64,000 nucleotides of DNA from Ehretia macrophylla (lineage: Eukaryota; Streptophyta; Magnoliopsida; Boraginales; Ehretiaceae), in the NCBI GenBank assembly GCA_037974665.1, contig CM075764.1, positions 91,208,825 through 91,272,824 of the forward strand, read 5' to 3'. This document shows positions 12,446 to 24,501 of this stretch, one piece after another (the first letter of the stretch is position 1; every line of letters starts with the position of its first letter). A model generated the notes under the pieces. The model saw only the letters and a list, made by a program, of their open reading frames with translations. It did not search any database and was not told the origin of the DNA. The position numbers and the translations under genes are program-made.

Positions 12446-12874
12446 TACAAAAGAGAGTTTAACTATAGGAGAAAGATGATAATGTCCTGCCAATATTTAC
12501 AAGCCTGATCACGTAAAAGATTTGGTGCATTTTCCGAATGCGTGCCCATGTTTCTTATATACTTTATGCTAAACATGATATACTTTCTTCGAGCATCTGT
12601 AACAATTTCTAGTCAAAGTAAGGAGTCCAATCTAAAATTCAGCTCCAACAGACTAGCTATCAAGATTGCCAAATGTTGTGAGCTCTCCATTTTGTTGTTG
12701 ATACTCGCTACAAGCAGCGAGTTACTTCAGCTCGCTACTGTATCTTCTTTATCTTTTTATGGTACTACGTCTTCAGTTCCCTGCTTCTATTTTGGCTTTT
12801 TTTGTCATGCCTTGTTATTTTGATGTTGTTGCTCATTTTTTATGGCCAGATGAGAGTTTTTTTTTTTTTTTGGT

Positions 12875-13112
12875 CAAAGCAACTGAAATTTAGCCTCAAC
12901 ATCAAGATGATAAGCAACCTCTATTGTCACTGTTCTTAAGCCTTTATGGGCACTTTCTCAGGTCCTCTCCAGCATCTCACATGTGCATTTTTATGATCAA
13001 AATACTGCAGCAGAAACATAAGAAAGTTACGAACATTCGCACAGTATTCAGCTTCCACAGTCAATTGAGTTAATCTCGGAAAGCTTGGGATTACACCAGC
13101 ATGGCTAAGAGC
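12875..13112 (-). pseudogene. F-box family exon 2 + exon 3 remnant
   Basis: Exon 2 starts at 13112 (ALSHAGVIPSFPRLTQLTVEAEYC) and is fused by a deletion to the end of intron 2. The exon 3 start is at 13004 (YFDHKNAHVRCWRGPEKVPI). Exon 3 then has a large internal deletion, jumping to sequence for LRT.TIEVAYHLDVEAKFQL, and stops at a T-rich run near 12865. Exon 1 is absent: the intron upstream runs into a Sirevirus at 14187. It is closest to the copy at 44462-39872. Confidence 0.85.
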
Positions 13113-14186
13113 CTTCACAAAAGTGGACAAAAGATAAATGAAAAATTGAATTGTGCTTATGAATAGTTTAGATGATACAATACACCATAATACCAAGGAG
13201 GTGAGACAACAAGCATTGCGTCTCCACCACGTGCAGATGAAATGAGGAATATATATGATATGGGTAAAAAATGGCCCAAGTGTCATGGCGGCCCAAAGCC
13301 CATGATGACAAAAGTAGCCCACATTGCAAGACACTTGTCATAACAATAATATGTAAGGACAAAAGGGGACCACCCCAAAAAGACAACTACATTACTATAA
13401 ATAGCATAAGAAAAGTGAGTAAAAGGTATCCAATTAATTCTTTACTACTTCCAAATTTGTCAATTCATATACACTCGAGCCCAATACTAATTCTTTCGCC
13501 CAAGGAAAAATGCGAGAGATAACTCTCGTTGTTTCTTTCCTTTTTCTTGTGCAAGTCCTCAGCCCAGATTAGAAGATTGGACCGGCACTCAGCTCGACTC
13601 GGGAAACTTCATACTCAACAATACATATCCAAATAAAAAAATTAGCAACACACCACTTCTTGAGCTAAGAAAAGTCACAATGTATAATATTTAAAAACAT
13701 TCAGTTACACGAATAACATCAAAAGTACAATCTATTGATGCAAAGATTGACATTCACTTCAACTGAGGGAGAGTTTTTCCATTAAAAAGTCAAGAGAAAA
13801 ATATATATCCATTTCGATTGAAGTATTACAGCTAATCTCAAGCTTAAATCGAGATCTTCACAGAAAGACATCATATTTGTATCTTAGAAGGGATATTCCA
13901 AAGATGGAGCAAAAGTTTTCTGATTGACTGGGAAAGGAAAACTTAAGATCATTTCAGCACACATATCAACAACCACTCTTGGGCAAGCGAAGAAGCTACA
14001 TGTCAAAATGCAATGGAACCAATAACTCCTGATCAAGTAATATAGGTAAAGCCCTGTCATATGAATACTTTACAGATTAGAATTCTATTTGTTTAATTCA
14101 CAAGTAGGTAACAAGTGCAAAATTTCCTGAGAATCTGATAGATTCGTAAAATGCAAAACATAAGACGAATTCTTTTTTTTTTTTTG
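13113..14186 (-). other. Intron 1 remnant of the truncated F-box copy
   Basis: It matches intron 1 of the 44462-39872 copy in two blocks: 13600-14035 with 40560-40975, and 14040-14180 with 43025-43170. About 2 kb of intron is therefore deleted between them. No host ORF is seen; ORFs at 13168-13522 are fortuitous. Confidence 0.7.
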
Positions 14187-16558
14187 AATGGTCTTTTCTA
14201 GAAAGTTTAACAAGTAAGTCCATGTTAGCATGACCAAGTCTCCTATACCATAACCATAAGTATTCATTAATGGTAACTAAGCACGTCACATTTTGACATT
14301 TTAATTAATGAAAATTAATTACATGTACATTATTGCATCTATTTCCAATAAACAACACTTTATCATCTTTATCATATACTTTGCAACAAGTAGATAGAAA
14401 TTCAACTCTAAATCCATTATCACAAAATTGGCTCACGCTTAGCAAATTATGTCTAAGACCTTTAACATATAAGACATCATGAATTGAGAGAGAGTTTATA
14501 TCTCCTATGCTACCCTTACCAATGACTTTGTCTCCTTCATTTCCTCTATAACTAACTTTACCTTTAAAATATTTGTCAATCTCATAGAAGAAAGAAACAT
14601 CACCCGTCATGTGCCTTGAGCACCTACTATCAATAACTCATGTATTTTCATACTTCACCTTTAGGTAACCTATCATTCATAGAAACAAATCAAGTTCATT
14701 TTGGTCCCCAAGGTTCTATTGGGTCTTTTAGTGTTAGTTTGAAGTACTAACACATCTAACAACTCATTTGGGTCTAAGCCATAAAGGAATGTGAGAATCT
14801 CTTCCTACCATGTTTTTAAATCTATATCGTGGTGCACTGTGACCAATCTTCTCATAATAAGTGCATCTTTTAAATGATCCTCTTGATGTTGAGGCTACAT
14901 GCCAAGAGGATGATGCTTTGACAAAATGATTTTGAGAATCTTTTTGATGTGGCTTATAACCAATTCTTTTTTTGTCAATTTGTACTTTTTGTGATTCTTT
15001 TAATGGTGGATGGACGATTGAGGATTGAGAGTCTTTCACAAAGATAGTTTTTGAGAACTTTGGTTTAGAAAATGGCTCATAACCAATCCCACATTTGTCA
15101 AATGGTAATTTTTGGGAGCCAAGGATTTCGTCCAAGGTCTTTGTTCCCTTTGAAAATCTTGTAAGATCATTTTGTAAATCAAGAACTTGTTTTTCAAAAT
15201 CTTTGATCTCTAATTCATTTTTGAACTTTAAATGATAGTACTCACAAATCTATTTGGTAAGAGTATCATTTTCATCTCTAATCTCTTTAATTTCTTTTTG
15301 AAGTTCATAATTTTCTTTTTGAAGATTCTTTACTTTTGAGTGTGCAAGAAGAAAACTATCATGTAGTTTTAAAAATTCATTTGTTAGTTCCTCAAAAGTA
15401 CATTCATCATCATTAGAAGAATAAGAAGACTTATCACAAGACGAAGAAGTTACCACATCATCTCTAGCCATAAAGCACACAAAGTTGGCCACTTCAGTTT
15501 CGCTTCCACTTTCATCATCGGTTGATATATCATCCTCAACACAAGCCTTGATTGTCTTTTGCTTCCCTTTGATCAATTTTGGACACTTTGCTTTGATGTA
15601 TCCCGGCTTGTCACAACTGAAACACTTAATCTCCTCTTTGGTCTTTTTCCATCTTTTCTTTGAAGTTTCTCTTGACTTTATTGTTAATGGGCTCTCATTT
15701 CTTCATCCTTTTGTATTTCAAAAATTTCTTAAAATTCTTTGCAATGAGTGCAAGCTCATCAAGATCACTATCCTCTTTGTCTTCATCACTTGATTGAGAT
15801 TAAGCAATGAAGGCAAGTGGTTTCCCTATCTTCTTTTCTTCATCATCTCGTTCCTTCTCTTGATTCAATACAAGTTCCTCCGTCTCAAGGTTACAAATGA
15901 GCTCATGCACCTTTAACTTGGAGAGATCGGTTGATTTTCTAATTGATGTCACCTTTGGTTTGTATTCTTTTAGAAGGGCCATGAGAATCTTCCGGTTGAG
16001 TTCTTCATTTGGATACTTCTTTCTGAGATCACTCAAGTTGTTTACGATTTTGGAGAATCTTTGATGCATTTCGTTTAGTGATTCTCGTGCCTTTATACGA
16101 AACAATTCATACTCATGGATATGAAGATCAATTTTGGTATTATTCACTTGAGACGTCCCTTGATAAGACATATGTAACATCTCCCAAATCTCGTGAGCGG
16201 TTTCACATTGACTTACACGACTATACTCAGTTTCGTTTAGAGCACAATAGAGGATGTTCTTTACTCTTGAGTTCTTGGTCATCATGATAATGTCTTGATC
16301 ATTGAACTTACTCCTTTCCTTGGGCATTTGGATGGTTTTGACTTTATCCGCTCCACTTGAACTTGAACCATTTTTTACCGTCACCTCCTTCATTAGAATG
16401 TAAAAGCCATCTTCTACCAATGACCATAGAGCATAGTCAATGGATTGTATGTATCTTTCCATCTTGTTCTTCCAATAATTGAAATTGGTACCTACAAACA
16501 ATAGAGGCCTATTAGTGGAGTAACCTTCAAAGTAAGGAAAAGTAGTATTGTTTGCCAT
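14187..16558 (-). pseudogene. Sirevirus unit 1: gag and protease, 3' part missing
   Basis: Gag starts MANNTTFPYFEGYS at 16558 and runs open for 252 codons to 15800, with the YWKNKMERYI and UBN2-type (ETAHEIWEMLHMSYQG) gag signatures of copia elements. The next frame holds a zinc knuckle (CFSCDKPGYIKAKC, with Y for the ligand H), coiled-coil sequence (15576-15250), a second damaged knuckle (14764-15135) and a protease region with a damaged active site just before RHMTGDVSFF. GAG-pre-integrase (LGHANMDLLVKLSRK) ends abruptly near 14187, next to F-box intron sequence. Integrase, RT, RNase H and the 3' LTR are missing. Several stops make it inactive. Confidence 0.88.
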
Positions 16559-16600
16559 TTATCTTTACTTTGTTAGATGTTAAGCTATATGCAAAGTCCT

Positions 16601-16614
16601 AGCTCTTGATACCA
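16601..16614 (-). other. Primer-binding site of Sirevirus unit 1
   Basis: On the minus strand it reads TGGTATCAAGAGCT, 2 nt inside the LTR edge, complementary to the 3' end of initiator methionine tRNA with one extra A. It marks the central LTR as the 5' LTR of unit 1. Confidence 0.8.
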
Positions 16615-16616
16615 CT

Positions 16617-19072
16617 TGTTGTCCCTTAATTGAACCTAAGAGGGGAATGAATTAGGTTATATAGGCAATTCTACTACTTTTTTTATTTATGCAATATACT
16701 AGTAATGATTAATAAAAAACACTCTCAAGCAAATATGCACTCTAGCAATAGAAATTGTAAGTGAGACAATTTATCAAACACTTTGTGTGCATAAAATAAT
16801 GCAAAGAGAGGGTTGAAATAAAGAGATTACAAATCGCGATTTAGCGTGGTTTGGCCCCCGCCTAAGTCCACGACCTAAACTCCCCGCTTAGGATTTTAAT
16901 AATCTTTACTATGGTGACTCTTCAAATGTTGGTGAGTCCACAAACCAACTACAATGGTAGTTCAAGCTTTTACAATAGAAAAATCCATTCTCAATACACA
17001 TCTTCAACCCCAACACATTCGATAAGGAATTCATTAATTTCAAAGTGTTTAACTCTTTCTTTTTTATAAGTGTTTGAGATCAACAATAAAAGCCCTCTTT
17101 TAGGGTTGTTAGGTGCATTATTGATATATTATTCCAGTACCTTTTCACTTGAATTTTGTTGGTTCTTGAGTAATTTATGAGCAATTTAATTGGTTTTGTG
17201 TTTGATTTGAGTTGTAGGTAATTTCCGAGAGACAGGCTAAGTTTTGAGGCAAAGATTGAAAAGAAATAGCAAAGGATTGGCTTTCATGCAACTTGTGGAG
17301 AAATTGAAGAAAAATAGAAGTAGCACAGTCATAGCGCAGCTGTGCAGCATCGTAGGAAATTTAAGGGCAATTTTGTAAAAAGGCGCGAAAAGAAGAAACC
17401 CTATGTTAAAAGGAAGAAAACAAACGTGTAAAAGGGTTCTTTTTGGGCTGACGGCTAGTTCTAGAGAGAAAACCAATGTTGGAAAGGAGAAAATACAAGG
17501 AAAACTACGAGATTGGCGAGGAAGGACGAATTAGAGATAAGATTTCACCACGACTTTCTTGAGATTTCTAGTTTTTTTTTTCTTTCTCTCATCATGAATT
17601 TCAATAGATTTTGGATTTCATTTACATTTATTATGAGTTGCTAGATTACTTTTCTAGGGCTACGATATAGCCAGATTTTGGTCACTCAAATTATGTTGGT
17701 TGATTGATTAACGAATTATTCTATTTTCATGCTGAGTATTTCACACTATGCTTAATGTCTGTGATTGTTTGGCCAATAATTGTTTATTCTGTGATTTGGT
17801 TTGAGACTGAGAAGTGATAACTAGATTAGACCACGTATGGAGTAACACTAAATTGTCATAAGCTAGAGATAGTTATGAGATTTAGTGCAGCATTTAAATT
17901 TTTAGGGCTTAATGCATTCCATAAGTTCACAGTTATTACAGAGATGTATGTAGCTTACTTATTGGGATAGGTTATTGATGCTTGAGAAAGATTAATATCT
18001 ACCTCAGTGAGATTGCTGGCAGCATAAGGAATAGTCGTCAATTGGATTTAATCAACAGATTCAAGTAGGATAAATCTTGATGAAATCGGAACCCCTAGAG
18101 CTTTCCAGTTATTGAATCAGCTTTTCCATAAAACTCGTATTTGTTTAATTGTTAAGTTTATTATTTTCATTAATTCTTTAGTTTTTAATCACAATCTCTC
18201 AAATTTTGGTCATCTGAATAAAGTTAGAGCTAAATCAATTTCGATAGTTAATAATCTCAGTTCTCGTGAGAACGATCTTTACTTATCATTTTATTACTTG
18301 TTACGATATGTGCACTTGTATTAAAAATCACACAACAAGGGTAGATGAATACAATGAATGTTTCTCTCAATATTGCTCATTAATTCTTGCTCAAGTATTG
18401 CACAATAATGATTCAAATACGAATATAGTGTTAGAAAACAAGAGTAATTTCTTTGAATCAAATGCTTTGAAAGTTTGCAGTTGAAAGAGTTTAATAGAAG
18501 CTGAAATGTGTGCATTTAATGCTCTCTAACATTCATAAAATGACTCTATTTTAAAAAAGCATTTTTGGCCCAACCGGTCGACCCCTGTTCCACCGGTCGA
18601 CCAGTGGAGAGACCCTCGTCTGGTGAAGAGGTCTCGGGCAGATGACCCCTTGAGCACCGGTCGACCAGTTGCCATAGGGTTGTCCGGTTTGCTCCAGGCT
18701 GCCAGGAATTGGGTTTTCATTTTTGAAATGTTTCTTTTAAGCATCTTTTGTAAAACCTTTTTCAAATGTTTCAAAAATGACTTTTGAGAATCATCATTGA
18801 GTATATACCATTTGGAAGACCCAAATCCCGATCAAGTCCCAACCGGTACCCCTTATGACTTCCGTCTCCATCCTTATAGTTCCATCTTCATTTCTTCGAT
18901 TCTTTATCTTTTCTTGAGTTGATGGATAATCTTTTTTCTTCTATAGCTTGATGGACTTGGAATCCGGAGACAACCTTGATTCATCTCATTCATGCACACT
19001 TAAACAAACTCATTAGACATAACTGTGGTTTGTTATCATCAAAACCAAGATTAGAATCCTTTTAGGCTAACA
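16617..19072 (-). repeat. Central Sirevirus LTR shared by two units
   Basis: The LTR begins TGTTAGCC at 19072 and ends GGGACAACA at 16617 (minus strand). Without the nested solo LTR and its extra 5 bp it is 1220 bp and matches the LTR at 28678-29899 (1222 bp). It has a primer-binding site on its left and a polypurine tract on its right. It is thus the 5' LTR of the left, truncated unit and the 3' LTR of the right, complete one. Confidence 0.87.
17107..18337. mobile_element. Nested solo LTR, 1231 bp
   Basis: The insertion starts TGTTAGGTGCATT and ends CACACAACA. AGGGT is repeated exactly at 17102-17106 and 18338-18342. The other LTR copy (29176-29180) has the unbroken target. Terminal TG...CA, a 5-bp duplication and the absence of any internal domain identify a solo LTR left by LTR-LTR recombination. 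The superfamily is not clear. Confidence 0.85.
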
Positions 19073-19350
19073 ATCTCCCCATTTTTTATGATGACAAAAC
19101 CTTTCTCAAATAGTAATAACAATGTAAGAATAATGAGTTTGAGAGAGCAATTTGTTCACTTTAAGTTTGCTTGAACCTGAAATTTTAAGATATATGTTAG
19201 TACAAACTCCCCCTCAACTTGTGCATACTTTAACTAAAGTTGAATTCATACTCCCCCTTAATGTATGAGTCTTCTTTTTAACTCAAGTCCTACTAATTTA
19301 CTCATTTGTCATGCTAGCTTTTGTAACACATTTTTTTATCCCCCTTTTTG
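19073..19350 (-). other. Multiple polypurine tracts of Sirevirus unit 2
   Basis: On the minus strand four purine runs precede the 3' LTR: AAAAAATGGGGAGAT touching the LTR (19073-19090), GAGGGGGAG near 19210, AAGGGGGAGT near 19250 and AAAAAGGGGGATA near 19340. Repeated polypurine tracts are a known hallmark of Sireviruses. The one next to the LTR is the probable plus-strand primer. Confidence 0.75.
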
Positions 19351-19866
19351 ACATTAGCAAACAAGGTAAAATAAGAGAAAAGTCAATAATGTAAAGCAAA
19401 GTAGAACAAACAAGAAATTAGAAGCATATATTTGAAAAGCATAGAGAGTTGAAAAAAGAACACTAAAAATGCATGAAAAGATGTTTTGGAAAGGAAAAGT
19501 GCAATATCTAGAGGATAGGGGAAAGAAAGAAAATCCTAGGCATATCAAGGCATCGGGCTTAGTCCTTCATAAACTTTTCATAAAGCTTTTCAAGCATGGT
19601 CTTCATACCTTTCATCTCGGTATTTACTTAAGCAAAGCCAGTTCGAACATCCAATGATAATTGATTAATTCGTGAAGTCAAATGGTCAAGCTTAGTATTG
19701 ACTTCTTCAAGAGTAGCTTGGCGAGATCTTCTTCTTGTAGAATAACTTGCACCTCCAATATCACCTCGGGAAGCCCCAATGTCGGCATCTCTTCCTTCGT
19801 TATCTCCTTCATCACTCTCGCTTGCGGCTTCACTATCATCTTCCCCTTCCCCAAGGTCATAATTTT

Positions 19867-20748
19867 CTAGATCATCAACTGCTGCAGATTGACTCTTACA
19901 GAATTGACGTTACCCAATATAGACATGTCGTTATTGACATGAGCCATATATTGTTTGTCAAGGCAATATTTATCAAGAGGGTAGGTGGAAACATTCAGAG
20001 GTTCAAGCTGATCAACACGAGCAATATCCTTTAGACGGAAGAGGTAACACAGAACCATCTCATAGGGCATAGATTTTTTCTTGAAGGCTAGCATGTGACT
20101 AAGCATAATGTGTGGGAGGTTGATTTTTACCTTCTTGTAAATAAGATGCATCACATAGCCCGTGAAGAATGGAATAGACCCGTCTTTCACACTTCGAGGC
20201 ATAATGACTTGATTCAAGATATTAAAAAACAATCTTTTTTCAGCACATATGTGATCTCTTTTAGGAATAAATGTTTCCGACCTTCCTGAACCTTCCCACA
20301 ATGTAGTAATCATCTCTGTTGGGACATTGTCGTGTAGCTCTTTTGGTAAGTTGGCTGAGGAGTAGATCGTTAGGCCACTAGTTGGAATGCTAAGCATGTT
20401 CGCCAAGTCCTGCTCACTCATGAATATATTTACGCCATTGAATCTACTTTTTATCCCACGCACACCATCATTGTCTCCTTTTACCGCATAGGCATAGAAT
20501 TCACGAACCCATTGATCACAATTGATATCCTCGAGTCCAAATAGAGGAAGCCACCTTTGATGTCTAAGCAATTTATATGGACGAGTTTGGTCCAAAAAGT
20601 TTGGAGGATCAAGAATCTTACCCCAAAAAATCTCATTCTTAGAGAAATCACCTGGTGCAATGACATATGCGGGATCCCATGGATCAATGGTATGAGGCCT
20701 AAACTCAGTCCTTATTTTCTTGAAACCTTGCCTTGATGAGGATGCCAT
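19867..20748 (-). CDS. Sirevirus third ORF (env-like position)
   Basis: An open frame of 293 codons starts MASSSRQGFKKIRTEF at 20748 (open upstream to 20808). It lies in sense between RNase H and the 3' LTR, where Sireviruses carry an extra, so-called envelope-like ORF. The body (WVREFYAYAV..., FNGVNIFMSEQDLANML) recalls the plant transposon-protein domain often seen in such ORFs. I see no clear signal peptide or membrane anchor, so no entry role is claimed. It ends at a TAG at 19867. In another frame an acidic, then coiled-coil-like coding stretch goes on to a stop at 19628, so one frameshift probably removed the C-terminus. It is the longest open frame in the retroelement block. Confidence 0.7.
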   Translation of the reverse strand: MASSSRQGFKKIRTEFRPHTIDPWDPAYVIAPGDFSKNEIFWGKILDPPNFLDQTRPYKLLRHQRWLPLFGLEDINCDQWVREFYAYAVKGDNDGVRGIKSRFNGVNIFMSEQDLANMLSIPTSGLTIYSSANLPKELHDNVPTEMITTLWEGSGRSETFIPKRDHICAEKRLFFNILNQVIMPRSVKDGSIPFFTGYVMHLIYKKVKINLPHIMLSHMLAFKKKSMPYEMVLCYLFRLKDIARVDQLEPLNVSTYPLDKYCLDKQYMAHVNNDMSILGNVNSVRVNLQQLMI

Positions 20749-20808
20749 ATGTAGGAGTAGGAATTTCACGAGAAACAAAGAAAAAGCTTGGTTGGCGAGT
20801 TTTATCAA

Positions 20809-21236
20809 ATACTTGGTATGCGATGAGATTTTTGAAGAAATTCTTAAAAGGATTTGAAGAGAATTAAAAGCTTTTGAGTGAATTGTGAAGATTTGATATG
20901 TTTAACCTTCTTTTTATAAGAAAAATAGGAATTTGAAGAGTTTACAAGTGTTAATGATGATTAATGTGGTTTAATGGGGAAGATTGAGAGGTTTTTTTAG
21001 AGAAGTAATGAGTGAATGAAGAGTTTAAAACGTTTTAAGACTTTATGCCTGACAGTGCAGCGGCTGGACGAGGGTGGGCAAGCCGGTCGACCGGTGCCAG
21101 TACCCTCTTCTGCCCGAGGCACGTCCATCGGATGAAGGGTAGCGCTATCGGTCGATTGGTGGGCGCACCCTCTTCCGGTTAGGCAGATTCTGCCAGGAAG
21201 TGGTTTTTCACTTAGGAAACTACAAGTTTTGCAATT
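20809..21236 (-). other. Sirevirus spacer between pol and third ORF
   Basis: No ORF is seen. A GC-rich patch at 21050-21190 holds the perfect palindrome CCGGTCGACCGG at 21083-21094 and weaker copies, like the motif cluster in the LTRs. Confidence 0.6.
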
Positions 21237-24200
21237 TCAACATATTTTAAACATGTTCAAATCTCTTTTAATCACACAAAATTGATTCTCATGCAATGAT
21301 TTGGTAAAAATATTAGCTAATTGATGCACAAAATCAACAAATTCAAGTACAACATCCCCTTTTTGAACATGATCGTGAATGAAATAATGTCTAATTTCAA
21401 TGTGTTTAGTTCTAGAATGTTGTATAGGATTCTTAGTGAGATTAATGACACTTATATTATCACATCTAATAGGCACATTATCGTACACAAGGCCATGGTC
21501 GAGCAAATTTTGTTTCATCCAAAGAATTTGGGCAACACAATTTTCGGTAGATACGTATTCAGCTTTGGCCGTAGAGAGAGCTACACTGTTTTGCTTTTTA
21601 CTAAACCAAGAGATTAATGATTGACCTAGAAATTGGCAACATCCACTAGTACTCTTTCTATCTACTCAATCTCCAGCATAATCCGCATCCAAATAACCTA
21701 CAAGTTCAAATGATGTGCCTTTCGGATACCACAATCCTAAATCTATAGTCCCCTTAAGATGTCTAATGATTCTTTTTACTGCATTTAAGTGAGCCTCTTT
21801 GGGACAAGATTGAAAACGAGGACATAAGCACACAACAAATACAATATCGGGTCTAGAGGTAGTTAAATAAAGAAGGCTTTCGATCATACCTCGATATTGT
21901 TTTTCATTTACCATGTTACCTTCCTCATCTTTGTCAAGTTTGATTGACATTGACATTGGTGTACTTATTTTTTTTGTTGACTCAAGCCCAAACTTCTTGA
22001 TAAGTTTTCTAGTGTACTTGGCTTGATTTATGAAAGTACCCTCTTGTGTTTGCTTGATTTGAAGTCCGAGAAAGAAATTTAATTCTCCCATCATACTCAT
22101 TTCAAATTCCTTGTACATGCACTTAGAGGAATACTCACAAAGAGATTCATTAGTAGCACCAAAGATTATATCATCAACATCGATTTGTACAAGCAATATA
22201 TCTTTGCCTTTTGTTTTAACAAAGAGAATGGAATCTAACTTCCCTCTAGTGAACCCTTTCTCAATAAAATTATTACTAAGGCTATCATATCATGCTCTAG
22301 GTGCTTGCTTGAGGCCATATAATGCCTTATCTAGTTTATATACATGATTTGGCAAGTTAGAATCCTCAAATCCGGGTGGTTGTTTCACATAAACTTCTTC
22401 CTTGAGATAGCCATTTAGAAATGTACTTTTTACATCCATTTGATATAATTTAAAGTCCATATAACATGCAAAGACAAGAAGCATACGAATAGATTCAAGT
22501 CTAGCTAAGGGAGCAAAAGTCTCATCATAATCTATGCCTTCTTCTTGATTATACCCTTGAGCTACTAGTCTAGCTTTGTTTCTAGTTATTACCCTGGATT
22601 CATCTAGTTTATTCCTAAAAACCCATTTTGTACCAATTATAGGATAATCCTTAGGTTTTTCAACTAGATGTCATACTTCACTTCTTTTAAATTGATTTAA
22701 TTCTTTTTGCATAGCCTTTATCCAATCTTCATGATCTAAAGCTTCTTTAACATTCTTAGGCTCGACTTGGGAAAGAAAAGCAACATGTTCACAATAAGTA
22801 TTTAGAATGGAATGAGTTTTTACTCCCTTGGAAGGATCACCAAGAATTTGATCATTTGGATGATCTCTCACAAACTTTCAACACGTTGGTAGATTATCAT
22901 TTGTTGTAGGTTCTTGGACATTTTGCATTGGTTGTTCATTGTCTTGTGGATTTGTTAGAGCTTCACCATCCTTTGAGGTTTGACCCTTTTCAAGATGTGT
23001 CTCCTTTGGATTAGTTAGGGTTCCCTCATTGCCAATGATTGTAGGTAAGATTTGAATGTCAACTTCAGAAACTCCTACATCATCATCATTCTTTCTCAGG
23101 GCAAATTGATTAGTTTCATCAAAATTCACATGCATAGACTCTTCAATAAGCATATTTCTTTTGTTAAAGACTCTATAAGCTTTGCTTCTTGAAGAGTAAT
23201 CCATGAAAAGTCCTTTATCCGATTTAGAATCAAATTTGCCAAGATGGTCTTTTGTATTTAGGATGAAACACTTACAACCAAAAATTTTAAAATGAGACAT
23301 ATTTGGTGCTCTACCATTCCATAATTCATAAGGTGTTTTCTTTAGAAAATGTCTAATTAGCACACGATTTAGCACATAACATACGGTATTTATGGCTTTA
23401 CCCCAAAAATATGTTGACAAGTTGTTTTCTTTTAACATTGTTCTTGTCATTTCTTGTAAAGTCCGGTTCTTTCTTTCCACTACCCCATTTTGTTGAGGAG
23501 TTCTAGGAGCCGAAAAATTATGTTCAATGTCACGTACTTCACAATAGTTCATAAAATATGCATTTATAAATTCGGTGCCTTGGTCACTATGAATACAATT
23601 TATATAATAGATTTTCTCATTTTGCACTTTATTACAAAGTTTAGCAAATTCATTGAAGGCATCATTTTTATGTGCAAGAGGTCTCACCTATGTGAATCTA
23701 GTATAATCATCTATGATAACATAGCCATATCTAGATCCACCTAGGCTTGCCACATCCATTGGACCAAAGAGATCCATATGTAATTTTTGTAGAGCTCTTG
23801 ATGTGGTTACCTTGCTAATTGTTTTGAAAGATATTTTGTGTTGTTTTCCAAATTGGCATGCATCACATAAATGGTCTTTTTGAAATCTAGTCTTAGGAAG
23901 ACCTATGGCAAGTCCTTTTCTAGAAAGTTTAGCAAGTCAATCCATGTTAGCATGACCAAGTCTCCTATGCCATAACCATGGGTATTCATTAATGGTAACT
24001 AAGCATGTTACATTTTGAAATTTTAATTCATGGAAATTAATTACATGCACATTATTGCATCTATTTCCAATAAACAACACTTTATCATCTTTATCATATA
24101 CTTTGCAACAAGTAGATAGAAATTCAACTCTAAATCCATTATCACAAAATTGGCTCACGCTTAACAAATTATGTCTAAGACCTTTAACATATAAAACATC

Positions 24201-24380
24201 ATGAATGGAGATAGATTTTATATCTCCTATGCTACCCTTACCAATGACTTTGTCTCCTTCATTTCCTCCATAGCTAACTTTACCTTTAAAATCTTTGTCA
24301 ATCTCATAGAAGAAAGAGACATCACCCGTCATGTGTCTTGAGCACCCACTATTAATAACCCATGTATCTTCATACTTCAC
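21237..24380 (-). pseudogene. Sirevirus unit 2 pol (PR-INT-RT-RH), decayed
   Basis: Domains in order on the minus strand: protease near 24360 (INSGCSRHMTG, with N for the catalytic D), GAG-pre-integrase (LWHRRLGHANMD), integrase core 23830-23290 (HSDQGTEF and VERKNRTLQE give the second D and the E), RT 22640-21900 ([32 protein letters not shown] in place of YVDD) and RNase H to 21237 (LDADYAGD..., RTKHIEIRHYFIHD). Stops interrupt it near 23940, 23690, 22870, 22670, 22287 and 21664. Motif wording is that of the SIRE/Sirevirus lineage of Ty1/copia. It cannot be active. Confidence 0.92.
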
Positions 24381-24501
24381 CTTTAGGGTAACCTATCATT
24401 CATATAAACAAATTAAGTTCATTTTGGTCCCCAATGTTCAATTGGATCATTTAGTGTTAGTATGAAGTCCTAACACATCTAACAACCCATTTGGGTCTAA
24501 G

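Noticed and set aside
16078-16287. 69-codon plus-strand ORF inside gag (also 25799-26011)
   Set aside because: It is antisense to the gag frame; its presence in both units only mirrors gag conservation.
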